From Flavimaricola sp. (GTDB lineage Bacteria > Pseudomonadota > Alphaproteobacteria > Rhodobacterales > Rhodobacteraceae), in the NCBI GenBank assembly GCA_029255105.1, contig JAQWWH010000035.1, positions 1-38,619 on the forward strand: a stretch of DNA of 38,619 nt, read 5' to 3'. Made by a program: the position numbers and the translations under genes. Below are positions 10,192 to 18,735 of the stretch, piece by piece; position 1 is the first letter of the stretch; every line of letters starts with the position of its first letter. Below the pieces are notes generated by a model, which was not told the DNA's origin, searched no databases, and saw nothing but the letters and a program-made list of their open reading frames with translations.

Positions 10192-10470
10192 CGGGGCGGC
10201 CCTTGTTGCAGGCAATACGGGGTAAGGAGACATTCGCGGCGCCCAAAGGGCGTGTTCAGATGTCTGACATCGGCCCGCCCCGGGCCGCGCGTCCCCGCCG
10301 TGCCCCGATGGTGCGCAGCGTCAGTGTGATCCGCCAGTAGAAAGTGGGCATCGGGTCAGGTCCATCGAAGATTTCCCGATGATCACCCGATGAAGCCGAC
10401 CCTCGTCGCGCTCAATTGCGACAAAGGGTCGTTTTCGGCACTTTGCCGGCTTTTCTGCTTGCCTGCCGCT

Positions 10471-11373
10471 CTACCACGACCCGGACTTGCCGCCACTTTT
10501 GGGGGCGTCGTCGTCGGGTGGGGGTTCCTTGGCCGGCTTGGCCGAAATCGTGAAGGGCGTGGCGTCTACATGGCCGCAGGACGGGCAGGTCAGCCGGGTC
10601 TCGCCGGACCCTTCGGCGGTCTCGGTCGCCTCGACCAGCGTCACGCGGGACCGGGTCATCCCGGTCTTGCCGCACGAGGGGCAGGGGGTCGCGGCCAGCT
10701 TGGCCGCCGAGCGCCGGTTCAGGCCGACAATCACTGCAATGATGGCCGCCACGACGCCGCCGATCCAGATCAGGGCATTGCCGCCGCCCTCGCTGTCCTC
10801 AGGCGCAGCGGTTTCCGCCTCGGCCACGGCTTCGGTGGCAGTAGCAGGGGCCTCGGGTGCGGCTTCCGCAGGGGCCGGAGCGAACAGAAGGCCCGCCGCA
10901 ATCGCCTCAACCCCGGCGGCGATGCCGCCCGGATAATCGTCTTGACGGAAGGCCGGAAGGAAGGTGTCATCAACCGTGGCTGTGCCCGCCGCAATAGCCG
11001 CTTCGGAAAAATCACCATTGATCTCAACATGCATTTCTCGGTCGTCCTTGAACACCAGAACCAGCACACGGCGCCCGTTTGTCGCCGCCCCCATGTCCCA
11101 GTCGGCCATGAGGTTGCGGGCATAGACGTCGAGATCGTCGCCGCCGGTATACAGCGCCATGGACAGAAGGGTCACGACCGCAAGGTCCGTGTTGCTTTGT
11201 TGTTCTAGGGCGACGAGGCGGCTGGCAAGCTCAGCCTCGGCCACGGCGGGCAGAAGGTCTGCGTCGTCGGTGACGGGGGTTTCGGATTGCGATGGGTAGG
11301 ACTGGGCAAAGCCTAGCGATGCGGTCAGTCCAAAGGCAAGCAGGGCAACGACGAAGAGGCGAAAACGGGTCAT
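10471..11373 (-). CDS. TPM-domain membrane protein with C-terminal zinc ribbon
   Basis: A 300-residue exported protein. It has an N-terminal signal peptide (LFVVALLAFGLTASLGFA, cleaved near residue 23). A TPM domain of about 130 residues contains VTDDADLLPAVAEAELASRL, TDLAVVTLLSM and GRRVLVLVFKDDREMHVEI. An Ala/Pro/Glu-rich linker follows, then one membrane segment (ALIWIGGVVAAIIAVIVGL, about residues 199-217). The C-terminal cytosolic tail carries a zinc-ribbon pair, CPSCGKTG and CPSCGHVD, and ends GGKSGSW, a Gly/Ser/Trp terminus common in TPM proteins. TPM proteins are linked to envelope or photosystem maintenance and acid-phosphatase-like folds; no reaction is claimed. The paired ribbons on the cytosolic side are the notable feature. 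Confidence 0.85.
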   Translation of the reverse strand: MTRFRLFVVALLAFGLTASLGFAQSYPSQSETPVTDDADLLPAVAEAELASRLVALEQQSNTDLAVVTLLSMALYTGGDDLDVYARNLMADWDMGAATNGRRVLVLVFKDDREMHVEINGDFSEAAIAAGTATVDDTFLPAFRQDDYPGGIAAGVEAIAAGLLFAPAPAEAAPEAPATATEAVAEAETAAPEDSEGGGNALIWIGGVVAAIIAVIVGLNRRSAAKLAATPCPSCGKTGMTRSRVTLVEATETAEGSGETRLTCPSCGHVDATPFTISAKPAKEPPPDDDAPKSGGKSGSW

Positions 11374-11489
11374 GGCACCATCCCTTTGGAAAAGACTGTT
11401 ATCAGTCTATCCCAAGCCCGCCTTTTGCCAACCCCTTTGGCTATGGCCAAAGTGGGTGGGCAATTTGCCGTCGCGTGTCGTGATGTCCC

Positions 11490-12671
11490 TTAGGCGGCCA
11501 GCTTGCCGGCAAATGCCAGCACCTGGGCCAGTGCCTCGGCAAAGGTCGCGTCCTCAACGGTCATGGCGACCCGGATGTGACCGGCCGCGGCTGTGCCAAA
11601 GCTTTCGCCCGGCATGACGGCGATCTGGGTGGCGTCCAATAATGCCTCGGCAAAGGCGTCGCCGGACAGCCCGGTCGCCCGGATGTCGAGCATGACGTAC
11701 ATTGCCCCTTGCATCGGCACCGCCTTGACCACGTTCTGGCGGGCCAGAAGGTCGATCACGATATCGCGGCGGCGACGGAAGGGGGCGGCAATCTCGGCCT
11801 CGAAATCCGGGCCCTGGGCAAGGGCAAAGACGGCGGCGGCCTGGATGTATTCGGGCAGGCCGTAGGTGGTGTTGGTGGCCAGATCGGTCATCGCCGCGAT
11901 CACCTCGGCCGGGCCGCAGACCCAGCCAACGCGGCTGCCGGTCATGGCGTGGCTCTTGGACAGGGATCCGACGACAAGCGTCCGCTCGGCCATGCCGGGC
12001 AGGGCGCGGGGCGACAGGTGGGCGCTGTCCCAGACCTGGGTGTCATAGACCTCGTCCGAGATCAGCCAGATGTCATTATCCGTACAGACCCGGGCGATCC
12101 CTTCGAAGGTTTCGCGCGAATAGACCACCCCGGTGGGGTTGTTGGGGCTGTTGATCAGCAGCGACCGGGGCGGCGGCCCGGCCTTGACCACAGCCTCGAT
12201 ATCGGCCGCGGAAGGCTGAAAAGTGCTTTGCGCGCTGGCCATGACCCGGGCGGGGATCGCCCCGACAGACCGGATCGTTCCGGGGTAGGTGGCGTAATAG
12301 GGGTCGATGTATAGCGCCCGGTCACCCGGATCACAGGCGGCGGCATGGGCACTGAACAGAGCGAACTGCCCGCCGGGGGTGATCAGGATATTGTCGGCAG
12401 TCGTCGGAACACCGGTCGCCGTGGCGATCCGGTCGGCCACGCTTTGGCGCAGGGGCCGGATGCCCTGAATGGCAGAATATCCGGTCCGCCCGGCCAGTGC
12501 GACCTCGTGCATCGATTGCAGGATGGGGGCGGCAGTGCGGATGTCATGCTCACCAATGGTCAGCTCGACAATGGGGGCACCGGCCTCCTTCAGGGCGCGG
12601 GCCCGGCGATAAAGATCCCAACCGTCGGAACCGCCAGCGTTGATCGAGGAGATGCGTGTGGAAATGTTCAT
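11490..12671 (-). CDS. Class I/II PLP-dependent aminotransferase
   Basis: A 393-residue fold-type I aminotransferase acting in the cytosol, probably on an amino acid/2-oxo acid pair that cannot be specified. Visible features are TGYSAIQGIRPLRQSVADRI (substrate entry), LITPGGQFALFSA (cofactor phosphate loop), the Asn-rich LLINSPNNPTGVVYS, SDEVYD with the pyridine-nitrogen aspartate, and the Schiff-base lysine in SLSKSHAMTGSRVGW. The C-terminal half ends with GESFGTAAAGHIRVAM, including the carboxylate-binding arginine. The ATG at 12671 is preferred since an upstream in-frame ATG overlaps soxR. It starts 32 bp after the soxR stop on the same strand, so the two are probably co-transcribed. Confidence 0.9.
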   Translation of the reverse strand: MNISTRISSINAGGSDGWDLYRRARALKEAGAPIVELTIGEHDIRTAAPILQSMHEVALAGRTGYSAIQGIRPLRQSVADRIATATGVPTTADNILITPGGQFALFSAHAAACDPGDRALYIDPYYATYPGTIRSVGAIPARVMASAQSTFQPSAADIEAVVKAGPPPRSLLINSPNNPTGVVYSRETFEGIARVCTDNDIWLISDEVYDTQVWDSAHLSPRALPGMAERTLVVGSLSKSHAMTGSRVGWVCGPAEVIAAMTDLATNTTYGLPEYIQAAAVFALAQGPDFEAEIAAPFRRRRDIVIDLLARQNVVKAVPMQGAMYVMLDIRATGLSGDAFAEALLDATQIAVMPGESFGTAAAGHIRVAMTVEDATFAEALAQVLAFAGKLAA

Positions 12672-12703
12672 GGGGCGCACCGAACATAGGGGGCAGGGCA
12701 GAG

Positions 12704-13171
12704 TCAATCGGTGCTCGCGCTATCCCCCATGAGATACCGGGGCCCGGCACCATATTGCGCCGCAGCATCGCCGGGATTGTAAAGGGCACAGCGATCCAGT
12801 GACAGACAGCCACAGCCGATGCAGCCGTCCAGCCTGTCACGCAGACCTTCAAGCTCTGCGATTCGGGCGTCGATCTGGCTGCGAAAGCCGGTCGAGATGA
12901 TGGTCCAGTCCTGCCGGGACGGCGCTTCATGGGCAGGCAGGTCCGCCATATGCCGCCCAATCTCGGCCAGCGGAAAGCCAAGCTGCTGGGCGATCATGGC
13001 AAAGGACAGGCGGCGCAGGTCGGACCGCGCATAGCGTCGGTGGCCGCCTGCATTGCGCAGGGGCCGGACGATGCCATGTGTCTCGTAAAACCGGATGGCG
13101 GACACAGCCAGCCCTGTGCGGTCGGCCAGATCCCCAATGCTGAGCCCTTGGGAGGGTGTTTTGCCAGCCAT
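12704..13171 (-). CDS. soxR: Redox-sensitive MerR-family activator SoxR
   Basis: SoxR is a dimeric transcription activator whose [2Fe-2S] cluster is oxidised by redox-cycling compounds, which then remodels a promoter with an overlong spacer. The 155-residue protein has the MerR winged helix (SIGDLADRTGLAVSAIRFYE, residues 11-30, and GGHRRYARSDLRRL), a coiled dimerisation helix, and the cluster motif CIGCGCLSLDRC with cysteines at 117, 120, 122 and 128, nearly the E. coli numbering. The start at 13171 gives the family length. It diverges from a VOC-family gene across an intergenic stretch containing a matching SoxR box, and the aminotransferase gene follows it. Confidence 0.96.
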   Translation of the reverse strand: MAGKTPSQGLSIGDLADRTGLAVSAIRFYETHGIVRPLRNAGGHRRYARSDLRRLSFAMIAQQLGFPLAEIGRHMADLPAHEAPSRQDWTIISTGFRSQIDARIAELEGLRDRLDGCIGCGCLSLDRCALYNPGDAAAQYGAGPRYLMGDSASTD

Positions 13172-13182
13172 CACGATTATCC

Positions 13183-13213
13183 TTGATCTAAAGTGCACTT
13201 GAGAAATTATACA
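13183..13213 (+). promoter_or_regulatory. SoxR-type promoter with 19-bp spacer
   Basis: The -35 element TTGATC (13183-13188) and -10 element TATACA (13208-13213) are separated by 19 bases, the overlong spacing MerR-family activators act on. The spacer holds the palindrome AAGTGCACTT (13191-13200), with TCT and AGA at its flanks, followed by GAAAT. This closely follows the E. coli soxS promoter layout (TCAAGTTAACTTGA in a 19-bp spacer, then GGAATTATACT). It points towards the VOC gene at 13270; soxR starts 12 bases behind it. Confidence 0.85.
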
Positions 13214-13269
13214 CGAGTCGCAGAAGGGCCAAAACGCATTATGTCTGGCCCAAAGACAGGAGACTGAAG

Positions 13270-13653
13270 ATGGCGCGACTGGAACATGTAAACGTCACCG
13301 TGGCCGACCCCGATGCCACCGCCGCGATGTTGGAAAAGCTGTTCGACTGGCACGTCCGCTGGCGTGGGACCGCGATCCACGGCGGGCTGACCGTGCATGT
13401 GGGGAGCGACACCGACTATGTGGCGGTCTATACCGGTCCGGGCGACAAGGCGCAGACACCACCCCAAAACAGCTACACCCAGCGCGCCGGGCTGAACCAC
13501 CTGGGCATCGTGGTCGATGACCTTGATGCGACCGAGGCGCGGGTCAGGGAATTGGGCTACGAGCCGCATTCCCATGCCGATTACGAACCTGGCCGACGTT
13601 TCTATTTTCACGAAGAGAACGGGGTCGAGATCGAAGTGATCAGCTACGCGTGA
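13270..13653 (+). CDS. VOC-family (glyoxalase/bleomycin-resistance fold) protein, predicted SoxR target
   Basis: A 127-residue vicinal-oxygen-chelate protein. It has two beta-alpha-beta-beta-beta modules: HVNVTVADPDATAAMLEKLF opens the first and NHLGIVVDDLDATEARVREL the second. Likely metal ligands are H6, H77 and a glutamate in NGVEIEVISY (residue 120 or 122). Family members act as glyoxalases, dioxygenases or drug-binding proteins; which applies is not visible. Its promoter is a well-formed SoxR box, so its natural job is probably in handling a redox-active or electrophilic compound. CAGGAGACTGAAG precedes the ATG and gives a strong ribosome site. It is convergent to the MmcQ-type gene. Confidence 0.88.
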   Translation: MARLEHVNVTVADPDATAAMLEKLFDWHVRWRGTAIHGGLTVHVGSDTDYVAVYTGPGDKAQTPPQNSYTQRAGLNHLGIVVDDLDATEARVRELGYEPHSHADYEPGRRFYFHEENGVEIEVISYA

Positions 13654-13665
13654 CCTTAGGGGGGC

Positions 13666-13683
13666 GGTGGGTCGTGACCCACC
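13666..13683. terminator. Hairpin between convergent VOC and MmcQ-type genes
   Basis: GGTGGGTCGTGACCCACC is a self-complementary 18-mer (7 bp stem on a CGTG loop) lying in the 30 bp between the two stops. No T-run follows on either strand, so a terminator role is only suggested by position. Confidence 0.4.
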
Positions 13684-14025
13684 TTACGCCTCTGACAGAC
13701 CCGCCTGCACCTTTTTCGGAAGGCCCGCCCGGATGATCCGGTAGGAGGTGAGCAGCCGGTGCCGGACCTCGTCAACATCGGACCCGGCGGGCAGGTAGAT
13801 CCAGGACCGGTGGAAATAGGGCGCCTTTTGGCCGACCCCTGCATCAATGAGCATTTGGGCGGTGTCGATACTGTCGGTTTTGACCGATACGCCCGTCCAT
13901 TTGGAGCCGAAGCAGGCGAACATCTTGCCCCCGACCTTCCAGGAATCCAGATCCCCCGCGCTCGGGTCAGAGGCGGTGGCCCCGGGCAGGGCGGCGCAGA
14001 TTGCGTTGACCTCGTCTCGGTTCAT
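13684..14025 (-). CDS. MmcQ/YjbR family protein
   Basis: A 113-residue protein of the MmcQ/YjbR (DUF419) family, small cytosolic alpha/beta proteins with a CyaY-like fold and no established activity. Family features are the opening MNRDEVNAICAALPGA, the SWKVGGKMFACFG strand pair, WTGVSVKTD, the APYFHRSWIYLP motif with conserved His/Trp/Tyr residues, and the end LLTSYRIIRAGLPKK. The ATG at 14025 (MNRDEV) is chosen because family members begin there; an in-frame start 36 bases upstream adds unrelated residues. It diverges from the DUF1697 gene with about 40 bp between them. Confidence 0.87.
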   Translation of the reverse strand: MNRDEVNAICAALPGATASDPSAGDLDSWKVGGKMFACFGSKWTGVSVKTDSIDTAQMLIDAGVGQKAPYFHRSWIYLPAGSDVDEVRHRLLTSYRIIRAGLPKKVQAGLSEA

Positions 14026-14050
14026 GGGGTCATGATGCCAAGGCGGGACC

Positions 14051-14060
14051 AGAGGAGGCA
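14051..14060 (+). promoter_or_regulatory. Ribosome binding site fixing a TTG start
   Basis: AGAGGAGGCA lies just upstream of TTG at 14067 with a spacing near 7 bases. It is the strongest Shine-Dalgarno in the area and supports the non-ATG start of the DUF1697 gene. Confidence 0.7.
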
Positions 14061-14066
14061 AGTCCG

Positions 14067-14597
14067 TTGTCGCAATGGGTCGCCCTTTTGCGGGGCATAA
14101 ATGTAGGCGGAGCGAACAAGGTGCCCATGGCTGACCTGCGTCGTCTGGCCGAGGGGCTGGGATGGACCGGGGTCCGCAGCTACATCGCCAGCGGCAATCT
14201 GATCTTCGAGGCCGAAGCCGATGCGATGCCCGACAGGCTCGCTGCCCTGTTGCGGGTCGAAATGGTTAGGGAAATGGGGGTCGATGTCCCGATCCTTGTC
14301 CTGACAGCGGACCGGTTGCGCGCCGCTTTGGCGGACTGTCCGTTCGCGCCGGAGGAAGGCCGGCATGTCCACGCGATGTTCCTGTGGTCCGAACCGGTCC
14401 TGAGGCAGGACCGGCTGGACGCCCTGCGTGGCCCGACCGAGGCGCTTGTCATCCGCAATGGCATTGCCTGGCTGCATACGCCGGACGGATTTGGCACCTC
14501 CAAACTGGCGGAACGGTTTGGATCGGTGGTGAGCGAAACCGAGATAACGGGTCGAAACCTCAATACCCTGCGCAAACTGGCCGAGATGTTGGGCTGA
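14067..14597 (+). CDS. DUF1697 family protein
   Basis: A 176-residue protein of the DUF1697 family, with no known biochemical function. The N terminus WVALLRGINVGGANKVPMADL is the hallmark of the family, followed by GWTGVRSYIASGNLIFEA. A variable middle precedes GTSKLAERFG, and the C terminus is TGRNLNTLRKLAEML, also characteristic. The start codon is TTG, chosen because a strong AGAGGAGG precedes it and because the family consensus begins at this point. It diverges from the MmcQ/YjbR gene; the 181 bp that follow before cysS contain no gene I can support, only a GCGGG/CCCGC hairpin near 14742-14757. Confidence 0.88.
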   Translation: MSQWVALLRGINVGGANKVPMADLRRLAEGLGWTGVRSYIASGNLIFEAEADAMPDRLAALLRVEMVREMGVDVPILVLTADRLRAALADCPFAPEEGRHVHAMFLWSEPVLRQDRLDALRGPTEALVIRNGIAWLHTPDGFGTSKLAERFGSVVSETEITGRNLNTLRKLAEMLG

Positions 14598-14778
14598 CAA
14601 TGTCTGGACGGGGTGGCCTTTGCCTGCTATGCGATCGATATGAAGAGCAATTGCACCCTCATTTGCTGCATTATTCCCTGCTGACATCCGTCGCGGGCCG
14701 CTCTTTCACACCTTTTCATCAGACGTGAAATAAGCCAAGCCCGCGGGCGAAACCCGCTTGCCGAGGCCCCAAGACATC

Positions 14779-16215
14779 ATGACACCGATCCGCCTGTACA
14801 ACACCAAGACCCGCCGCAAGGAGGACTTTGTCCCCCTCGATCCCGCCAACGTGCGGATGTACGTCTGCGGACCCACGGTCTATGACCGGGCGCATCTGGG
14901 CAATGCCCGGTCGGCGGTGGTCTTTGACACCCTGTTCCGCCTGCTGCGTGAGGTTTATGGACCCGATCACGTGACCTTTGTGCGCAACGTCACCGACGTC
15001 GACGACAAGATCAACGCCCGCGCCGCCGCGACCGGCCGCGCGATCCGCGACATCACTGACGAGACCCTTGGCTGGTACCACGAGGATATGGAGGCCCTTG
15101 GCACCCTGCGCCCGACGCAGGAGCCGCGGGCGACCGAATGGATCGGCGAGATGAAAGAGATGATCGCCGATCTGATCGCCAAGGATCACGCCTATGAGGC
15201 CGAAGGCCATGTCCTCTTTGCCGTCGACAGCTATGCCGACTACGGCGCCCTGTCGGGCCGGTCGATCGATGACATGGTGGCGGGCGCCCGGGTCGAGGTG
15301 GCGCCCTACAAGCGCAATCCGATGGATTTCGTGCTGTGGAAGCCCTCGGACGTGGACCAGCCCGGCTGGGACAGCCCCTGGGGACGGGGTCGCCCCGGCT
15401 GGCATATCGAATGCTCGGCCATGAGCTATGCCCTTTTGGGGCAGAGCTTTGACATCCACGGTGGCGGCAACGATCTGATGTTCCCCCATCATGAGAACGA
15501 GATCGCCCAGAGTGCCTGTGCCCACCCCGAGGGCGGCTTTGCCACCTATTGGATGCACAACGAGATGCTGCAGGTCGACGGCAAGAAGATGTCCAAGTCG
15601 CTTGGCAACTTCTTCACCGTTCGCGAACTATTGGAGCAGGGCATTCCGGGCGAGGTGATCCGCATGGTCATCCTTGGCACCCACTATGGCAAGCCGATGG
15701 ACTGGACCGACAAGAAGCGTGGTGATTCGGCGGCGACCCTGCGGGGCTGGTTCGCGGCCCTGCATGCACATGGCTTCGGCCCCTCGATGGTGGCTTTGCT
15801 GAAGGACTGCGGTGACTGGGAACAGGATCCAGAGTTCCTTGGGGTGCTGGCCAATGACATCAACACCCCCGGCGCAATCGCACGCCTGCACGTGCTGGCC
15901 AAGGGGCACACCGCCCCGGCGCTGGCCCCGCTGGCGGCGGGCCTGGAATTGCTGGGCCTCGTTCACGATTGGGCCGATCTGCCCCGGCTGGCCGGGGTGG
16001 GCGCTGGCCCCGAGGTGGCCGAGGCGGTCCGCGTCGCCGTTGACGCCCTGCTGGTCGCCCGCGCCGCAGCCCGCGCCGAACGCAACTGGGCCGAGGCTGA
16101 CCGTATCCGTGATGTGCTGACCCTTGCCGGGGTGCAGGTGACGGATGTGGGCGGGCAGGCGCAATGGCAGCCGGGGCCGGAGTTCGACCCCTCCAAACTG
16201 GAGGGCGCGATATGA
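14779..16215 (+). CDS. cysS: Cysteinyl-tRNA synthetase
   Basis: CysS charges tRNA-Cys with cysteine. The 478-residue protein shows the class I elements: HLGN (residues 39-42) within [18 protein letters not shown] and KMSKS at 270-274 in [13 protein letters not shown]. The catalytic zinc is likely bound by C30, the cysteine in WHIECSAMS, and residues in [15 protein letters not shown], which discriminate cysteine from serine. The C-terminal region ends with the anticodon-binding helices ([22 protein letters not shown]). Start at 14779 is the family-consistent ATG; an in-frame TTG 21 bases upstream is less likely. cimA follows on the same strand after about 100 bp holding repeat copy B. Confidence 0.97.
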   Translation: MTPIRLYNTKTRRKEDFVPLDPANVRMYVCGPTVYDRAHLGNARSAVVFDTLFRLLREVYGPDHVTFVRNVTDVDDKINARAAATGRAIRDITDETLGWYHEDMEALGTLRPTQEPRATEWIGEMKEMIADLIAKDHAYEAEGHVLFAVDSYADYGALSGRSIDDMVAGARVEVAPYKRNPMDFVLWKPSDVDQPGWDSPWGRGRPGWHIECSAMSYALLGQSFDIHGGGNDLMFPHHENEIAQSACAHPEGGFATYWMHNEMLQVDGKKMSKSLGNFFTVRELLEQGIPGEVIRMVILGTHYGKPMDWTDKKRGDSAATLRGWFAALHAHGFGPSMVALLKDCGDWEQDPEFLGVLANDINTPGAIARLHVLAKGHTAPALAPLAAGLELLGLVHDWADLPRLAGVGAGPEVAEAVRVAVDALLVARAAARAERNWAEADRIRDVLTLAGVQVTDVGGQAQWQPGPEFDPSKLEGAI

Positions 16216-16240
16216 GGGCCCTGCGCGTGATGAATACCGT

Positions 16241-16305
16241 CGAGGGGGGCTGTCTGCCCCCCGCCTTCGGCGCCCCCCGAGGATACTTGCCATCCGAAGA
16301 AGCAG
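16241..16305 (+). repeat. Rhodobacteraceae-type intergenic hairpin repeat, copy B
   Basis: Sequence runs GAGGGGGGCTGTCTGCCCC, then CGCCTTCGGCG, then CCCCCGAGGATACTTGCC and a GAAGAAGCAGG tail. It has the same order as copy A: a G6/C6 hairpin, a small second hairpin, then GGATA-C/T-TT. The AGCAGGAGGG end of the element provides the ribosome binding site of cimA (GGAGG, 16305-16309, followed by 9 bases and the ATG). Confidence 0.75.
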
Positions 16306-16318
16306 GAGGGCGGCTGTG

Positions 16319-17944
16319 ATGGAGCGGCTTTATCTTTTTGACACCACCCTTCGGGACGGCCAGCAGACCCAGGGTGTACAGTTTTGCACCGCCGAGAAGC
16401 AGCGCGTGGCAACCGCGCTTGATGGTCTGGGCATCGATTATGTGGAGGGGGGCTGGCCCGGGGCCAACCCGACGGACAGCGAGTTCTTTGATGCGCCGCC
16501 AAAGATGAAGGCGGTCCTGACCGCCTTTGGCATGACCAAGCGGTCGGGCCGGTCGGCGGAGAATGACGACGTGCTGGCAGCCGTGATGAATGCCGGGACG
16601 CCTGCCGTTTGCCTTGTCGGCAAGTCGCATGAGTTTCATGTGACCACCGCCCTCGGCATTCCGCTGGAGGAGAATATCGAGAACATCCGCGTCTCTTTCG
16701 CCCATCTGGTGGCAAATGGTCGCGAGACCCTGTTTGATGCCGAGCATTTCTTTGACGGCTACAAGGCCAATCCTGCCTATGCGTTGCAGGCCCTGATGGC
16801 GGCCTATCAGGCAGGCGCGCGCTGGATCGTTTTGTGCGATACCAACGGTGGCACCCTGCCTGCGGAAGTGTCCCGCATCGTGGCAGAGGTGATTGCGGCG
16901 GGCATTCCCGGCGATCACCTTGGCATCCATACCCATGACGACACCGGAAACGCCGTGGCCAATACGCTGGCCGCCGTCGATGCCGGGGTCCGTCAGATCC
17001 AGGGCACCCTGAACGGTCTGGGCGAGCGTTGTGGCAATGCCAACCTGACCACCCTGATCCCGACCCTCCTGCTCAAAGAGCCCTATGCCAGCCGTTACCA
17101 GACCGGGGTCACCCCCGAGGCGCTGGCGGGTTTGCGCAAGGTCAGCCGCATGCTGGACGATATCCTGAACCGGGTCCCGTCGAAACAGGCGCCCTATGTC
17201 GGTGCCTCGGCCTTTGCCCATAAGGCGGGGCTGCATGCCAGTGCCATTGCCAAGGACCCGACGACCTACGAGCACGTCGAGCCGTCCCTGGTTGGCAATG
17301 CCCGTATCGTGCCGATGTCGAACCAGGCGGGTCAGTCGAACCTGCGGGCCCGCCTTGCGGACGCGGGCCTGGACGTGGCCCGCGATGACCCGGCCCTGTC
17401 CCGCATTCTTGACCGGATCAAGGAGCAGGAATCGCGCGGATATTCCTACGATACAGCGCAGGCGAGTTTCGAACTTCTTGCTCGCGAAGAGTTGGGCCTG
17501 CTGCCGCATTTCTTTGATGTGGAGCGTTATCGCGTCATCTCGGAGCGGCGCCGCAATGCCAAGGGTGAACTGGTGGTGGAATCAGAGGCGGTTGTCACCG
17601 TGGCCCTTGCCGATGGCACCAAGACGACCAGCTATTACAAGAACGAGGGCGAGACAGAGCGTCAGGACGCGGGCCCGGTCAATGCCCTCAATCAAGCCCT
17701 GTCGAAGGACCTTGGCCCGTATCAGAGCCTGATCGACGACATGCGCCTTGTGGATTTCAAAGTCCGCATCACCAATGGCGGGACCGAGGCTGTGACCCGC
17801 GTCATCATCGACAGCGAAGATGGCCAGGGCCGCCGTTGGGCAACGGTCGGCGTGTCGGCCAATATCGTCGACGCCTCGTTCGAGGCGCTGGTCGATTCAG
17901 TCGTCTGGAAGCTGTTGCGCGACGGGGCCTCTGTCGCCTCATGA
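16319..17944 (+). CDS. cimA: (R)-citramalate synthase
   Basis: CimA condenses pyruvate with acetyl-CoA to (R)-citramalate, an entry to isoleucine synthesis that bypasses threonine. The 541-residue protein has an N-terminal HMGL-like TIM barrel with the FDTTLRDGQQTQGV motif (metal and catalytic Arg-Asp), WIVLCDTNGGTLP, GIHTHDDTGNAVANTLAAVD (the HxH metal ligands) and GTLNGLGERCGNANL. After AFAHKAGLHASAI comes a C-terminal LeuA-type dimer domain (DGTKTTSYYKNEGETERQDAGPV onwards split into shorter motifs), which usually binds the feedback inhibitor isoleucine. Length and domain order fit CimA rather than 2-isopropylmalate synthase. The stop overlaps the next gene's ATG by 4 bases. Confidence 0.93.
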   Translation: MERLYLFDTTLRDGQQTQGVQFCTAEKQRVATALDGLGIDYVEGGWPGANPTDSEFFDAPPKMKAVLTAFGMTKRSGRSAENDDVLAAVMNAGTPAVCLVGKSHEFHVTTALGIPLEENIENIRVSFAHLVANGRETLFDAEHFFDGYKANPAYALQALMAAYQAGARWIVLCDTNGGTLPAEVSRIVAEVIAAGIPGDHLGIHTHDDTGNAVANTLAAVDAGVRQIQGTLNGLGERCGNANLTTLIPTLLLKEPYASRYQTGVTPEALAGLRKVSRMLDDILNRVPSKQAPYVGASAFAHKAGLHASAIAKDPTTYEHVEPSLVGNARIVPMSNQAGQSNLRARLADAGLDVARDDPALSRILDRIKEQESRGYSYDTAQASFELLAREELGLLPHFFDVERYRVISERRRNAKGELVVESEAVVTVALADGTKTTSYYKNEGETERQDAGPVNALNQALSKDLGPYQSLIDDMRLVDFKVRITNGGTEAVTRVIIDSEDGQGRRWATVGVSANIVDASFEALVDSVVWKLLRDGASVAS

Positions 17945-18708
17945 CATTGGCCGCCTGCGCAGCCCTGGTGGAACGGGCGGACCCGGACAGGTTTCTGGCC
18001 GCAATGGCCGCCCCGGTGCCGCTGCGCCTGCGGCTGTTTCCGCTATATGCCCTGAACGTCGAGGTCGCCCGCGCCCCTTGGGTGACGGACGAGCCGCCGA
18101 TTGCCGAGATGCGCCTGCAATGGTGGCGCGACGCGGTGGCCGAGATCGCGGCGGGCAAACCGCCCCGCGCTCATGAGGTGGCCGCCCCCCTGGCCGAGGT
18201 GATCCGTGATCATGACCTGCCGCTGGCCCTTCTGGACCGGATGATTGCCGCCCGCCGTTGGGACATCTACCGCGATCCGTTCGAGGATCAGGGGCACTTT
18301 GACGAACATATCGACAAGACAGCGGGTGATCTGATGTGGCTTGGCTGCCTGGCAGCGGGTGCCGCACCGGCGCTGGAGCCACCGGCCCGCGCTGTGGCCC
18401 GCGCCCATGGCATCGCCAATTGGCTTGTCGCGGTGCCAGAGCTTGAGGCGAAGGGCAGGCTGCCCCTTGTTGATGGACGGGCCGAGGGGGTGCAGGCGCT
18501 GGCCCGTGCGGGCCTTGATGCATTGGCCAGGGCGAAGGGGGTGCGGTTCGGTTCGGCTGTGCCGGTGCTCCGCACCGCCTGGCGGGCCGGGGCGATCCTG
18601 CGGCAGGCTTTGGCCGAGCCGGGTCGGGTGGCCTCAGGCTCCCTAGGGACGTCGGAGTTTCAGCGCAGGGCGGGCCTGATGGTGCGGGCGGCGGCAGGGC
18701 GCTGGTAG
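17941..18708 (+). CDS. Squalene/phytoene-synthase-like protein (NDUFAF6-type)
   Basis: A 255-residue protein of the squalene/phytoene synthase fold. Recognisable are MTLAACAALVERADPDRFLAAM, LFPLYALNVEVARAPW, RLQWWRDAV, and RRWDIYRDPFED, where a DxxxD pair sits at the first Asp-rich position, then DLMWLGCLAAGAAP. The second Asp-rich motif of active prenyl synthases is not evident, so it resembles the short bacterial relatives of mitochondrial NDUFAF6, a complex I assembly factor, rather than a carotenoid enzyme. Its start codon overlaps the cimA stop (ATGA), so translation is coupled to cimA. Catalytic activity is doubtful. Confidence 0.75.
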   Translation: MTLAACAALVERADPDRFLAAMAAPVPLRLRLFPLYALNVEVARAPWVTDEPPIAEMRLQWWRDAVAEIAAGKPPRAHEVAAPLAEVIRDHDLPLALLDRMIAARRWDIYRDPFEDQGHFDEHIDKTAGDLMWLGCLAAGAAPALEPPARAVARAHGIANWLVAVPELEAKGRLPLVDGRAEGVQALARAGLDALARAKGVRFGSAVPVLRTAWRAGAILRQALAEPGRVASGSLGTSEFQRRAGLMVRAAAGRW

Positions 18709-18735
18709 GCGGTTCTGCCGATAGGCCCGGCCGAC

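Noticed and set aside
10398..10430. GACCCT/AGGGTC hairpin as terminator of the TPM gene
   Set aside because: The T-run follows on the plus strand only, whereas the gene is on the minus strand; there is no plus-strand gene to terminate.
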